A DNA stretch of 47,556 nucleotides from Alphaproteobacteria bacterium 32-64-14 (lineage in GTDB: Bacteria > Pseudomonadota > Alphaproteobacteria > Caulobacterales > Hyphomonadaceae). The position numbers were made by a program, and so were the translations under genes. Position 1 is the stretch's first letter; every line of letters begins with the position of its first letter. The stretch lies in NCBI GenBank assembly GCA_002280725.1, contig NCEM01000044.1, positions 1 through 47,556 on the forward strand, given 5' to 3'. Below the pieces are notes generated by a model. It was not told where the DNA came from and did not search any database. It saw nothing but the letters and a program-made list of their open reading frames with translations. This document shows, in pieces, positions 32,407 through 40,700 of the stretch.

Positions 32407-33771
32407 CTACCCCTTCAGCTCCAACTCCGGCTTGGGCATGTCGGCAAGCAGGAAGTGCTCACTGTCGCTCACCGGATCGAGCTTTCCGAAATCAAACGCC
32501 GAGCGGTCGATGATCACGTCGCGCGGACGCAGCTCACGCGACAGCTCCAGCCCCTCGAGCGAGCGGCAGCGTGAGAACGCAACATAGGCCTGACCGTGCG
32601 CGAACATGCCCCGGTCGAAATCGAGATAGACCTTGTCGAGCGTCATGCCCTGGCTCTTGTGGATCGTGCTGGCATAGGCGAGGCGCAGCGGCAGCTGCTT
32701 GAACGAGCCGACCACCGAGCGCGAAACGGACTTGGCGCCCGCGTCGAACTCGTAGCGGAATTTCTCCCACGCCTGTTGCGACACGCGATGCGATTCGCCG
32801 GCGATCTTCACATAGACATCGCTCTCGCCCAGCCCCTGCACCACGCCGAGCGATCCGTTGACCCACCGCCCGGACGGATCATTGCGGATCATCATCACGC
32901 GCGCGCCCTGTTTCAGCTCAAGCACTTCCTCGGTCGGAAATGCCTTTGGCTCGAAATTTCCCTCGAGCGAGGCCGTGTAATTGCGCGGCTGTCCCGGCAG
33001 TTCAGCCAGCCGCTGCTGGTTGATGCGCCACGCCGCCGCGTTGTTGGGCGTCAGCACCACATGCGTCTGGCTGGCGTCAGCCGGCGAGCGATCCGACACG
33101 CGCGTGCGAAGGATCTCGACATCCTCCAGCGCCAGCCTCCCGTTGCGCAGGCCGTTGAGGATGCGGATGAAGGCTGCGTCTTCCTGCCGGAAGATGCGCT
33201 TCAGCGCCGCAAGCCGGAATTGTCCCGCCTGGAAGCCCGGCGCCTTGAAGAACCACGCGCCGCCATAGCTCTCCTGCAGGATGTGCTCGACGTCGCTGCC
33301 CACGACAGGCGGCAACTGGTGCAGGTCGCCCGACAGGATCATGCGCACGCCGCCGAAGGGCTGGCGGTTGCCGCGATTGAGGCGCAGCGAATTGTCGATC
33401 GCCTGCATCATGTCGGCGCGCACCATGGAGACCTCATCGATCACCATGGTCTCGATCGCCTTCACCACGCGCTGGTTGCGGATCTTGCGCGCGTCGCCGC
33501 CATCCAGAAGCCGGGGCGGAAAGTTGAAGAAGGAATGGATCGTCTGCCCACCGACATTCACGGCGGCGAGCCCTGTCGGCGCGAGCACGATCGCCTTGTC
33601 GAGCGAGTTGAAGATCAGCTGGCGCAACAGCGTCGTCTTCCCCGTGCCGGCGCGGCCCGTGAGGAAGATATTGCGCCGCCCACCGACGATCTCATCGACC
33701 AGCGGCTGGTAGACATTCGAGGTGGGCTCGCCGGCTAGCGCCACGCTTGCCGCCAATGAAGTGCCGCCCAT
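32407..33771 (-). CDS. PIF1/RecD2-type superfamily 1B helicase
   Basis: A 454-residue DNA helicase. Motif I (Walker A) is FLTGRAGTGKTTLL, motif II is TMVIDEVSMVRADMM, then SGDLHQLPPVVG (motif III) and the C-terminal TIHKSQGMTLDKVYLDF (motif V) with YVAFSRCRSLEGL (motif VI). The arrangement matches bacterial PIF1-like helicases, which unwind 5'-to-3' and act on stalled forks or G-quadruplexes. It is shorter than eukaryotic PIF1 and has no visible accessory domain beyond the helicase core. The gene is divergent from the thiF-like gene, 48 bp away. Confidence 0.94.
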   Translation of the reverse strand: MGGTSLAASVALAGEPTSNVYQPLVDEIVGGRRNIFLTGRAGTGKTTLLRQLIFNSLDKAIVLAPTGLAAVNVGGQTIHSFFNFPPRLLDGGDARKIRNQRVVKAIETMVIDEVSMVRADMMQAIDNSLRLNRGNRQPFGGVRMILSGDLHQLPPVVGSDVEHILQESYGGAWFFKAPGFQAGQFRLAALKRIFRQEDAAFIRILNGLRNGRLALEDVEILRTRVSDRSPADASQTHVVLTPNNAAAWRINQQRLAELPGQPRNYTASLEGNFEPKAFPTEEVLELKQGARVMMIRNDPSGRWVNGSLGVVQGLGESDVYVKIAGESHRVSQQAWEKFRYEFDAGAKSVSRSVVGSFKQLPLRLAYASTIHKSQGMTLDKVYLDFDRGMFAHGQAYVAFSRCRSLEGLELSRELRPRDVIIDRSAFDFGKLDPVSDSEHFLLADMPKPELELKG

Positions 33772-33819
33772 TGAATTGCCGGGGAGGCCATGATTTCTGC
33801 TCCGGGAGGATCGCGCCCC

Positions 33820-34431
33820 ATGAGTCTAACGCCCGAACAGCTTGAGCGCTACGCCCGCCATATCATGCTGCGGGAGATTGGCGGGCCGGGGCAGCAGAAG
33901 CTGTTGAAGGCGCATGTCGCACTGGTCGGCCTCGGCGCGCTAGGCGGGCCTGCGGCGCTTTATCTGGCGGCCTCAGGCGTCGGTAAGCTGACCTTGATCG
34001 ATGATGATTCGGTCTCGCTGTCGAACCTGCAACGCCAAATCCTGTTCGACACCGACGATGTGGGGCAACCCAAGACAGATGTGGGCGCACGCAGGCTCGC
34101 CGCCGTCAATCCGGGCCTGAATGTTGAAACACGCGCGGCGCGGCTGTCTCCGGACAATGCCGCCGACCTGCTCGCCGGCGCAGATATCGTCGTCGACTAT
34201 CGCTGCCTCGTCTCGGAGATGCCGGAGACGGAGGAGACCTGCGCCATGGTTGGCGTCATCGGCCCGCTGACGGGCATCATCGGCGCGCGCCTCGCGTTGG
34301 AGGCAGTGAAGGAGATCACCAGCGCAGGGCAGTCACTCGCGGGAAGACTCTGGCTGTTCGACGGCCTCAACGGCGAGGCGCGCACGGTCACGCTGAAAGC
34401 CGATCCGGCCTGCAGCGTGTGCGGTGACTAG
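33820..34431 (+). CDS. ThiF/MoeB-type adenylyltransferase homologue missing its core segment
   Basis: A 203-residue product; intact MoeB/ThiF proteins are about 250. The N-terminal half is normal: LERYARHIMLREIGGPGQQK, the nucleotide loop VALVGLGALGGPAALYLAAS and DDDSVSLSNLQRQILF. But GADIVVD joins directly to YRCLVSEMPETEETCAMVGV. In E. coli MoeB about 45 residues lie between these, including the TDN aspartate needed for adenylation and the first cysteine of the zinc site (here only YRC remains, with CSVCGD at the end). The frame is kept, so a protein could be made, but it should not adenylate. The start at 33820 has GGGAGG upstream. Either an inactive remnant or a rewired protein. Confidence 0.8.
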   Translation: MSLTPEQLERYARHIMLREIGGPGQQKLLKAHVALVGLGALGGPAALYLAASGVGKLTLIDDDSVSLSNLQRQILFDTDDVGQPKTDVGARRLAAVNPGLNVETRAARLSPDNAADLLAGADIVVDYRCLVSEMPETEETCAMVGVIGPLTGIIGARLALEAVKEITSAGQSLAGRLWLFDGLNGEARTVTLKADPACSVCGD

Positions 34432-34437
34432 GCGCTG

Positions 34438-35448
34438 CTACTTCTTCAGCTCGTTGTAGATCACGGTGGCGTAGGCATCGTCCGTGATGAAGCTGCCAGC
34501 GCCGCCAAAGCGCGCATTCCATTGCGCCAGCGGCTTGGCCGCAATCGTTTCCTCCAGCGACTTGCCCCGCTTCACCAGCGCCTCGACAGCCGCACGCGCG
34601 CCGCGATGCATGTCGAGCGCCGCTTGCAGGTCGGCTTCGGTCGCAAGCTCGCCATGGCCAGGAATGATCTTCGTGCTGGATCCCGTGATCTCGATCGCCT
34701 TCGCCAGCGCCTCGATGAAGCCAAGCTGCGTGCCGCCAGAACCTGTATCCACGAAGGGATAGCGGTCCTTCATGTAGGTGTCGCCCATGTGCAGGATGTC
34801 GGCTTCGACGAAGTAGATCATCACATCGCCATCCGTATGCGCCGGGCGCGGCGCGGGAATGGCGCGGATGGTCTGGCCGTTGAGATGAAAATCGACGCCT
34901 GAGACAAACGTCACCACCGGCCACGCCGGTTTGGGCGAGGCAGGCGTGACGCCGCCCTGACGATTGGTGGAGGGGACTTCGCCGGTGAGGCGCTTGCGGG
35001 CGTTCTCGCTTGCAAACACCGTCGCGCCCGCTGTCGCGAACTCGGCGTTGCCGCCCGCATGGTCGCCATGCCAATGCGTGTTGATCAGGTATTTCGGCTT
35101 GCCCTTGGCCACTTCCTCGATCTTGGCGAGGTTGGCGGCGGCGTTGGTGGCGTACTGGTCGTCAATCAGGAAGATGCCGTCATTGCCCGTGAGCAGGCCG
35201 AGATTGCCGCCCTGTCCGATCAGCATCGAGACGCCTTGGCCAAGATCAACCACATGCGCGAACGCCTGGCTGTTAGGAGCGGGCGCCGTCGCTGGCGCGG
35301 GCTCGGGATTGGGCAGTTTCGGCGGCGCCGGCGGATCGGGCTCGCGAACGTGCACGTACAGGTCGGGGTCGCGCGGCGTGTTGTCGGCGACGCACGCTGA
35401 AAACCCGATTGCGCTGATGAGCATTGATGCCGTGAGAAGTGTGCGCAT
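34438..35448 (-). CDS. Metallo-beta-lactamase-fold hydrolase, lipoprotein
   Basis: A 336-residue exported enzyme. A lipobox (MLISAIGFSACVAD) and a proline-rich linker (PDPPAPPKLPNPEPAPATAP) precede the catalytic domain. Zinc ligands are in NTHWHGDHAGGN (HxHxDH), AHTDGD and PGHGE. The fold is shared by hydrolases of many substrates and no substrate can be named; similarity to beta-lactamases is only of fold. It is paralogous to the next gene and lies just downstream of it in the same orientation, so the pair look like a tandem duplication. It converges with the thiF-like gene, 6 bp apart. Confidence 0.93.
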   Translation of the reverse strand: MRTLLTASMLISAIGFSACVADNTPRDPDLYVHVREPDPPAPPKLPNPEPAPATAPAPNSQAFAHVVDLGQGVSMLIGQGGNLGLLTGNDGIFLIDDQYATNAAANLAKIEEVAKGKPKYLINTHWHGDHAGGNAEFATAGATVFASENARKRLTGEVPSTNRQGGVTPASPKPAWPVVTFVSGVDFHLNGQTIRAIPAPRPAHTDGDVMIYFVEADILHMGDTYMKDRYPFVDTGSGGTQLGFIEALAKAIEITGSSTKIIPGHGELATEADLQAALDMHRGARAAVEALVKRGKSLEETIAAKPLAQWNARFGGAGSFITDDAYATVIYNELKK

Positions 35449-35457
35449 GATGTCCCC

Positions 35458-36345
35458 CTACTTCTTCAGGCCGTTGTAGAGCGTGCGCGTGAAGCTGTCC
35501 TCGCTGATGAAGCTCCACGCAAAGGCCGACCATGGCTTCAGCGGCCGCGCCGCAATTGTCTTCTCCAGCGTATCGCCCGCCTTGATGCGCGCGTCGACAG
35601 CCGCGATGGCGCCTTCGAGCATCGCGATCTGCCGGGCAAGGTCTGCCTTGGTCGCCACCTCGCCATGGCCGGGAATGATGCGCGTTGCGTCGTTCACCTG
35701 CGCGTAGGTCTCCTTCATCACGGCGAGATACCCGCGCACCGATCCGCCGGACCCAAGATCGATCACGGGGAATATGCCGTTGAAGAACACGTCGCCCATG
35801 TGCAGCACGTTGGGCTCGACGAACCACACCATGGCATCGCCATCGGTGTGCGAAGCGCTCACATGTTTCACACGGATCGTTTCGTCGTTGACATGGAAGT
35901 CGACGCCCTGCGTGAAGGTGAGGACAGGCCAGGCGACTTCCGGCGAGATGGCAGCGGGCTTGCCATCGAGACCGATGGAGGGGACTTCCCCCGAGAGGCG
36001 CTTGCGGACATTCTCGTGTGCGAAAATCATCGCGCCCGCACTCGCGAACGTCGCATTGCCGCCAGCGTGATCGCCATGCCAGTGCGTGTTGACAAGATAG
36101 CGCGGACCCGCGCCAGCAATCTCCTGGATCTTCGCGAGATTGGCTGCAGCCGAATTCGGATACTGGTCATCGATCACGAACACGCCGTCCGGCCCAGCCG
36201 AGACGCCAATGTTGCCGCCCTGCCCGTGGATCACGTGCAGGCCACCACCAAGATCGACTGTCTTGGGCGCTGGTAGTTGTGCCAGCGCGGCAGGCGCCAG
36301 CAGCAAGACAGCAATACCGGAAATCGAGCTCAGCAGCAGCTTCAT
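35458..36345 (-). CDS. Metallo-beta-lactamase-fold hydrolase, exported
   Basis: A 295-residue protein with a cleavable signal peptide (MKLLLSSISGIAVLLLAPAA, then LAQ). It has the same zinc-binding set as the downstream paralogue: NTHWHGDHAGGN, SHTDGDAMVWF and PGHGEVATK. The two proteins also share GQGGN, DGVF or DGIF-IDDQY, AAANLAKI and RKRL-GEVPS. The difference is that this one is soluble and periplasmic while the other is a lipoprotein with a linker. The start at 36345 is chosen on the signal peptide. The stop is 9 bp from the next start, so they form an operon. Confidence 0.93.
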   Translation of the reverse strand: MKLLLSSISGIAVLLLAPAALAQLPAPKTVDLGGGLHVIHGQGGNIGVSAGPDGVFVIDDQYPNSAAANLAKIQEIAGAGPRYLVNTHWHGDHAGGNATFASAGAMIFAHENVRKRLSGEVPSIGLDGKPAAISPEVAWPVLTFTQGVDFHVNDETIRVKHVSASHTDGDAMVWFVEPNVLHMGDVFFNGIFPVIDLGSGGSVRGYLAVMKETYAQVNDATRIIPGHGEVATKADLARQIAMLEGAIAAVDARIKAGDTLEKTIAARPLKPWSAFAWSFISEDSFTRTLYNGLKK

Positions 36346-36448
36346 CGGCGATCCTCCACGCGAAGCGGAGAAGACCTGCCGCCGCACGCGACTTCAAGCG
36401 AAATCGTCGCGCGGCGGGAATGCCGTCATATTCCCCTCGGGGAAGCCG

Positions 36449-36871
36449 CTATTGCAGTTCCTCGGCAACGCAGCCGGAGCCGTCAAAGGACACGTCCTGC
36501 ACCTGCCCGCGGCCCATCACGAAGCGTGTCGTGCAGGTCGAGCGCAGCATCTGCGGCGGCATCCAGACCGGATAGGTTTCCTCGATGATCTCGGTCTTCT
36601 CGTTGCCTTCCTTGTCGCGGAAGGTGCGCTTCACCTGCCGCGTCTCGTCCCGCCAGTAGCCGGCGCGCTCATCCACCGTGGTCTTGGTATAGCTCCACAG
36701 CTCTCCGCCATTCGACATCGGCGCGGTCGATTGCGGCGGCCCCCACTTCAACAGGACGTCGTCGCTGCTTGATCCGACCAGCAAGCTCATGCGCTGGCGA
36801 TAGCCCTCCTCGGTCACGCAGGCGGATAGCGAAGCGAGCGCGGCGGCAAGAACGGCAAGGCGGCGGATCAT
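36449..36871 (-). CDS. Small lipoprotein of unknown function
   Basis: A 140-residue lipoprotein: MIRRLAVLAAALASLSACVT is a signal sequence with lipobox LSAC. The mature part reads EEGYRQRMSLLVGSSSDDVL, then LKWGPPQSTAPMSNGGELWS and YTKTT. The LLVGSSSDDVLLKWGPPQ element recalls BamE/SmpA-like envelope lipoproteins (G-x-s-x-x-d-V-x-x-x-x-G-x-P), which pack against the BAM complex, but the rest is not diagnostic. The start at 36871 is preferred to 36925 or 36883 because a GGGGACG ribosome site lies just before it. Confidence 0.8.
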   Translation of the reverse strand: MIRRLAVLAAALASLSACVTEEGYRQRMSLLVGSSSDDVLLKWGPPQSTAPMSNGGELWSYTKTTVDERAGYWRDETRQVKRTFRDKEGNEKTEIIEETYPVWMPPQMLRSTCTTRFVMGRGQVQDVSFDGSGCVAEELQ

Positions 36872-36979
36872 GATCGTCCCCATGGATAGGCCGGGTGCAG
36901 CATCGCTGCGCCCGGCTGAACTCATCTTGAATGAGACGCTGCGCGGGCGCCAGCCCCGCCTGGCGTGCGCGTCCGGGCG

Positions 36980-37936
36980 TTAGCGCGCGGAGAAATCCAC
37001 CCTCACCTCGGGGCGAGCGCCACCCTGGAAGTATTCGGCGGGAAGGCTGAAACCCAGCCCATTGCAGGTGCGCAGGGCCGCGCGCGCCTTGGCGATGAAC
37101 ACCGTCATCGCCGGGTCATCCGTGGGCGCGAGTGCGGGCTGGATCAGCACCGGTTCGGCGGCAAGCTTTCCGTCTGCACTGAAGGTCATGGAGAACGTCG
37201 CCTTCAGGCGATGCGCATCCATCATCGTGCTCGAATCAGTCCAGCAGCGTTTGTCGACCAACTGCGCCATCACGCTCTCGCCGAGCGAAGACACCTGCGC
37301 CATACGCGGCGCCGGAGCGGAGGGCGCAACAGAGATCAGGCCACTATTGGCGGCCGGCGCCGGATTGGACGGAAGCGGCAGCGCGACCGACGGTGCGGGC
37401 TGCGAGCTCGCCGACTGCGAGGCGGGCGGCACGTAAGCCGGGTTGGGTTGCGGCGTCATCGTGATGGCGCCCGCCTGCGGCGGCAGCGTCGGACGCGGTT
37501 GAGGCGTTGCAACTGCGGGCGACGGCGTCGTCACGCGCGCAACCGTCCCGCCCTGCATCGGAGCCGAAGTGAGGTCAGAGCGGATGAAAGCCTTCTGGCC
37601 GTTCTTGAGCACGACCTGATACCAGACCCAGTCCGGCAGGCGCGCGAGGCCAACAACGTTGAGCTGCAGCCCCGTGCTGCCGGTCGAGAGAACCGGCGTA
37701 TCATTGCCCGTGAACGGCTCGGCGCGCAGGCGCACGCCGGTTCCCTGGATGGTGATTGGCATTGCCGGAGCGAACGGCTCGACCGTGTAGGCGGCGCGCG
37801 TGGGCGCGGGCTGCGTGCTGACGGGCGATCCGGTGACCTGCGCGGAGGCGGGCCCGGCTGAGACCATCAGGCCGGCAATCACGGAAGCCATCACAGATTT
37901 CAGCGCAACGCGCATCGAAAAGCCCATTCGTTCCAT
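36980..37936 (-). CDS. Exported SH3-like/proline-rich protein with TonB-C-like C-terminus
   Basis: About 318 residues. A signal peptide (MRVALKSVMASVIAGLMVSA, then GPASAQ) lies a few residues after the chosen start; 37927 and 37915 are alternative starts. Residues about 60-130 look like a bacterial SH3 domain (GTGVRLRAEPFTGNDTPVLS and WVWYQVVLKNGQKAFIRSDL). A long proline/alanine/serine linker follows. The last 100 residues (LVDKRCWTDSSTMMDAHRLK through LRTCNGLGF) resemble TonB/TolA C-terminal domains, with two cysteines. It probably bridges peptidoglycan and another envelope partner. It is divergent from nothing close and stands alone. Confidence 0.75.
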   Translation of the reverse strand: MERMGFSMRVALKSVMASVIAGLMVSAGPASAQVTGSPVSTQPAPTRAAYTVEPFAPAMPITIQGTGVRLRAEPFTGNDTPVLSTGSTGLQLNVVGLARLPDWVWYQVVLKNGQKAFIRSDLTSAPMQGGTVARVTTPSPAVATPQPRPTLPPQAGAITMTPQPNPAYVPPASQSASSQPAPSVALPLPSNPAPAANSGLISVAPSAPAPRMAQVSSLGESVMAQLVDKRCWTDSSTMMDAHRLKATFSMTFSADGKLAAEPVLIQPALAPTDDPAMTVFIAKARAALRTCNGLGFSLPAEYFQGGARPEVRVDFSAR

Positions 37937-38077
37937 CACCGCATCGATGGATGCGGCATCCGATCCGACGCCATCCTCGCGAAGGACAGCGGCCAAACCA
38001 TGGCGGGAGATTAGCGCTGGTGCGGCGCCCTGCACGTGGAAATCGTTAAGACATTCCGCGGGTCAGGCGTCCTTAGC

Positions 38078-39070
38078 CTACAGCATCGCCGGGATGACGC
38101 GATCCGGCGGGCGGTGGCCGTCGGCGAAGGTCTTGATGTTGATGATCACCTTCTCGCCCATGTCGATCCGGCCTTCGAGCGTCGCCGAACTCATGTGCGG
38201 CAGTAGCACGACGTTACGCAGCGACTTGAGACGCGGGTTCACATTGGGCTCGTTCTCGAACACGTCGAGACCGGCGCCGGCGATCTCTCCAGCTTCCAGC
38301 GCGCGGATCAGCGCGGCCTCGTCGATCACCTCGCCCCGCGCGGTGTTCACCAGATAGGCGTCCGGCTTCATCAGCTTGATGCGGCGGGCGCTGAGCAGAT
38401 GGAAGGTCGCGGGCGTGTGCGGACAGTTGATGGAGACGATGTCCATCCGCGCCAGCATCTGGTCGAGGCTGTCCCAGTAGGTCGCCTCAAGCTCGTTGGC
38501 GACCTGCTCACGCACCGGCTTGCGGTTGTGATAGTGGATCTGCAGGCCGAACGCTTTCGCGCGCCTTGCGACCGCAGTCCCAATACGTCCCATACCGACG
38601 ATGCCGAGGCGTTTGCCGAAGATGCGGCGGCCAAGCATCCAGGTCGGTGACCAGCCGACAAACTGCCCCGACTGCATGGCGGAGACGCCATCGACGATGC
38701 GGCGCGGCACGGCGAGGATCAGCCCCATTGTCATGTCGGCGGTGTCTTCGGTCAGCACGCCCGGCGTGTTGGTGACGGTGATGCCGCGCGAGACGCACGC
38801 CTGCACGTCGATATTGTTCACGCCCACGCCGAACTGCGCGATCAGGCGCAGACGCTCGCCCGCGCGCGCCAGCGTGCGGCCATCGATCTTGTCGGTGATG
38901 GTGGGCACGAGAACGTCGCAGCGGGTGGCGGCGTCGGCCAGCTGCTCGATCGTCATCGGCGTGTCGTGCGTGTTGAACTCGACATCGAAGAGCTCGCTCA
39001 TCCGCGTCTCGACCGGCTCTGGCAGCCGGCGCGTCACGATGACTTTCACCTTCTGGCGCGACGTGGGCAT
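38078..39070 (-). CDS. D-2-hydroxyacid dehydrogenase (glyoxylate/hydroxypyruvate reductase type)
   Basis: A 330-residue NAD(P)-dependent dehydrogenase. The nucleotide-binding motif is LGIVGMGRIGTAVARRAKAF. The catalytic triad regions are Arg in NTARGEVIDEAALI, Glu in DVFENEPNV and His in LLPHMSSATLEG. PRRIVDGVSAMQSGQFVGWS is also typical of the glycerate/hydroxypyruvate reductase subgroup. It probably interconverts a 2-oxo acid such as glyoxylate or hydroxypyruvate with the D-hydroxy acid. The start at 39070 (MPTSRQKVKVIVTRRLP) is chosen over a long upstream extension of poor composition. The interval 39071-39288 holds nothing I can identify. Confidence 0.94.
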   Translation of the reverse strand: MPTSRQKVKVIVTRRLPEPVETRMSELFDVEFNTHDTPMTIEQLADAATRCDVLVPTITDKIDGRTLARAGERLRLIAQFGVGVNNIDVQACVSRGITVTNTPGVLTEDTADMTMGLILAVPRRIVDGVSAMQSGQFVGWSPTWMLGRRIFGKRLGIVGMGRIGTAVARRAKAFGLQIHYHNRKPVREQVANELEATYWDSLDQMLARMDIVSINCPHTPATFHLLSARRIKLMKPDAYLVNTARGEVIDEAALIRALEAGEIAGAGLDVFENEPNVNPRLKSLRNVVLLPHMSSATLEGRIDMGEKVIINIKTFADGHRPPDRVIPAML

Positions 39071-39288
39071 TGTGCGGAACGCTTCCTCTGGTCTGGTCTT
39101 CTCGATGGCCGCGCCCCAGGCTCTTGATGGGCCATCCTCTTTCCGGCGGTGTATCAAAGGGATGGACCGGGGCCAACCTTTGGCAGTTAACGCAGCAATC
39201 AGCCCGACTTCGCCATCACGGTTAAGCGCCCTTTCACTGTGACATGCTTGATAGGCCGGTACACCGACATCACACCGGAAATCGCGCC

Positions 39289-39885
39289 GTGAGCCAAAAC
39301 AGCAGCCCTCGCCTCTCTTTTCTGGTTGCTGCGCAGATTTTCGGCGCCGCGCTGGCCGCAATCCCGCTTGCCGCCATTCCTGTCGCCCAAGCCCAGGAAC
39401 AGCTCACGCCGGGCAGCTTCAAGGCCTATGCTGCCGAGGGCGTCGAGCCCCGCCTGAGCGACTTTTCGGGTCTTGCCGTGCCGCGCTATGCGAGCCTGCG
39501 GTATGACATGGTTAACGGCCGGTCCGGCCCCAGCCCGGACTACCCGGTGCGGTGGACCTACGAGCGCGCAGGCCTGCCCGTGGTGGTCATTCGCGAGAGC
39601 AATGATTGGCGCAAGATCCGCGACCCGATGGGCGACGAAGTCTGGGTGAACGCCAGCCAGCTCGCCGAACAACGCACGGCAATCACCACCCACCCGGGCG
39701 CAATCCGCCAGAAACCGGAAGCTGGCGCGTCCCTCGCGGCCCGTTTCAACCCCGGTTCGGTGGTCTCGCTGGGCGAGTGTGGAACGCTGTGGTGCCAGGT
39801 CAGCGTGCAGGGCCAGCGCGGCTGGATCGTGCGCGAGCATCTGTGGGGCGCCGAACCCCTGATCACGACACCTGGAAATCGTTAG
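39289..39885 (+). CDS. Exported SH3-domain protein
   Basis: About 198 residues from a GTG at 39289; a short extension to an ATG at 39244 is possible. The signal sequence is LSFLVAAQIFGAALAAIPLA followed by AIPVAQAQ. The mature part has two bacterial SH3-like repeats: PRYASLRYDMVNGRSGPSPD, YPVRWTYERAGLPVVVIRES and DWRKIRDPMGDEVWVNASQL; then GECGTLWCQVSVQGQRGWIV. Repeats of this type bind cell-wall peptides. Related proteins are widespread in alphaproteobacteria as SH3_4-type envelope proteins. It precedes fabA by about 200 bp; the intervening 39886-40085 carries only an inverted repeat. Confidence 0.85.
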   Translation: MSQNSSPRLSFLVAAQIFGAALAAIPLAAIPVAQAQEQLTPGSFKAYAAEGVEPRLSDFSGLAVPRYASLRYDMVNGRSGPSPDYPVRWTYERAGLPVVVIRESNDWRKIRDPMGDEVWVNASQLAEQRTAITTHPGAIRQKPEAGASLAARFNPGSVVSLGECGTLWCQVSVQGQRGWIVREHLWGAEPLITTPGNR

Positions 39886-39981
39886 ATATTTTCTCCGTCC
39901 TGCCTCGCCGACCGGCTCCGCTTGAGCCGCCCCGGCGCGCGTGTTAACCGGCCACAGCCAAGTGTGGCGGTCCGGACATCT

Positions 39982-40000
39982 GCCTGCTTGTTCTGCAGGC
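39982..40000. promoter_or_regulatory. Inverted repeat upstream of fabA
   Basis: GCCTGC (39982-39987) and GCAGGC (39995-40000) form a perfect 6-bp inverted repeat with a TTGTTCT spacer, 86 bp upstream of the fabA start. It could be an operator or leader structure for the fatty-acid genes. The regulator is unknown. Confidence 0.35.
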
Positions 40001-40085
40001 TCCCTGTACAATCCCTGACCGCGCCCACACTTACACCATGTTGAATTGAGCGTTCCGTCTCGTCCGGACACTCGCGGAGCGGCCA

Positions 40086-40637
40086 ATGCCCCTGGATGCC
40101 AACGACCCGAACTCTCCCCACGCCTTCCACACGCCCAAGAGCTCTTACAGTTACGAAGAGCTCCTGATGGCGGGGCGGGGCGACCTGTTCGGGAAAAAAA
40201 ACGCCCAGCTTCCCGTGCCGCCCATGCTTATGCTGGACCGGATCACCGACATCACGCTCGACGGCGGCGCCCATAAACGCGGCCATATCGTCGCGGAACT
40301 GGATATCCGGCCGGACCTCTGGTTCTTCCAGTGCCACTTCCCCGGCGACCCCGTCATGCCTGGCTGCCTTGGCCTCGACGCCATGTGGCAGCTGGTCGGT
40401 TTCTGGCTCGGCTGGTCGGGATCGCCCGGCAAGGGGCGCGCGCTGGGCGTTGGTGAGTGCAAATTCACCGGACAGGTGACGCCGGAAAAGAAACTCGTGC
40501 GCTACGAGATCGAGATCCGCCGCGCGATTCGCTCCTCCCTGGTGATGGGCATTGCTGACGGGACTGTGTTTCTGGACGGCGAGAAAATCTACCAGGCCAA
40601 GGACCTGAAAGTTGGCTTGATGAAGATCGGCGGCTAA
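40086..40637 (+). CDS. fabA: Bifunctional 3-hydroxydecanoyl-ACP dehydratase/isomerase
   Basis: A 183-residue enzyme that dehydrates 3-hydroxydecanoyl-ACP and isomerises trans-2- to cis-3-decenoyl-ACP, the branch point to unsaturated fatty acids. The hot-dog fold holds the catalytic His in [11 protein letters not shown] and the Asp in [36 protein letters not shown] and [20 protein letters not shown] are family blocks. The length is slightly above E. coli FabA because of the N-terminus. It is followed 63 bp later by fabB, its functional partner. In many alphaproteobacteria an irr gene precedes fabA, but it is not here. Confidence 0.98.
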   Translation: MPLDANDPNSPHAFHTPKSSYSYEELLMAGRGDLFGKKNAQLPVPPMLMLDRITDITLDGGAHKRGHIVAELDIRPDLWFFQCHFPGDPVMPGCLGLDAMWQLVGFWLGWSGSPGKGRALGVGECKFTGQVTPEKKLVRYEIEIRRAIRSSLVMGIADGTVFLDGEKIYQAKDLKVGLMKIGG

Positions 40638-40700
40638 CATCCGCTTCGGGATACGGGCAAGAATCGCCCCAGCTACGGGCGTTCAGGGAGAGAGAGACAT

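Noticed and set aside
33776..33790. GGGGAGGCC before 33790 as another copy of the CTCCCC motif
   Set aside because: It is on the plus strand, has no hairpin and looks like an ordinary ribosome-site-like stretch near the divergent starts.
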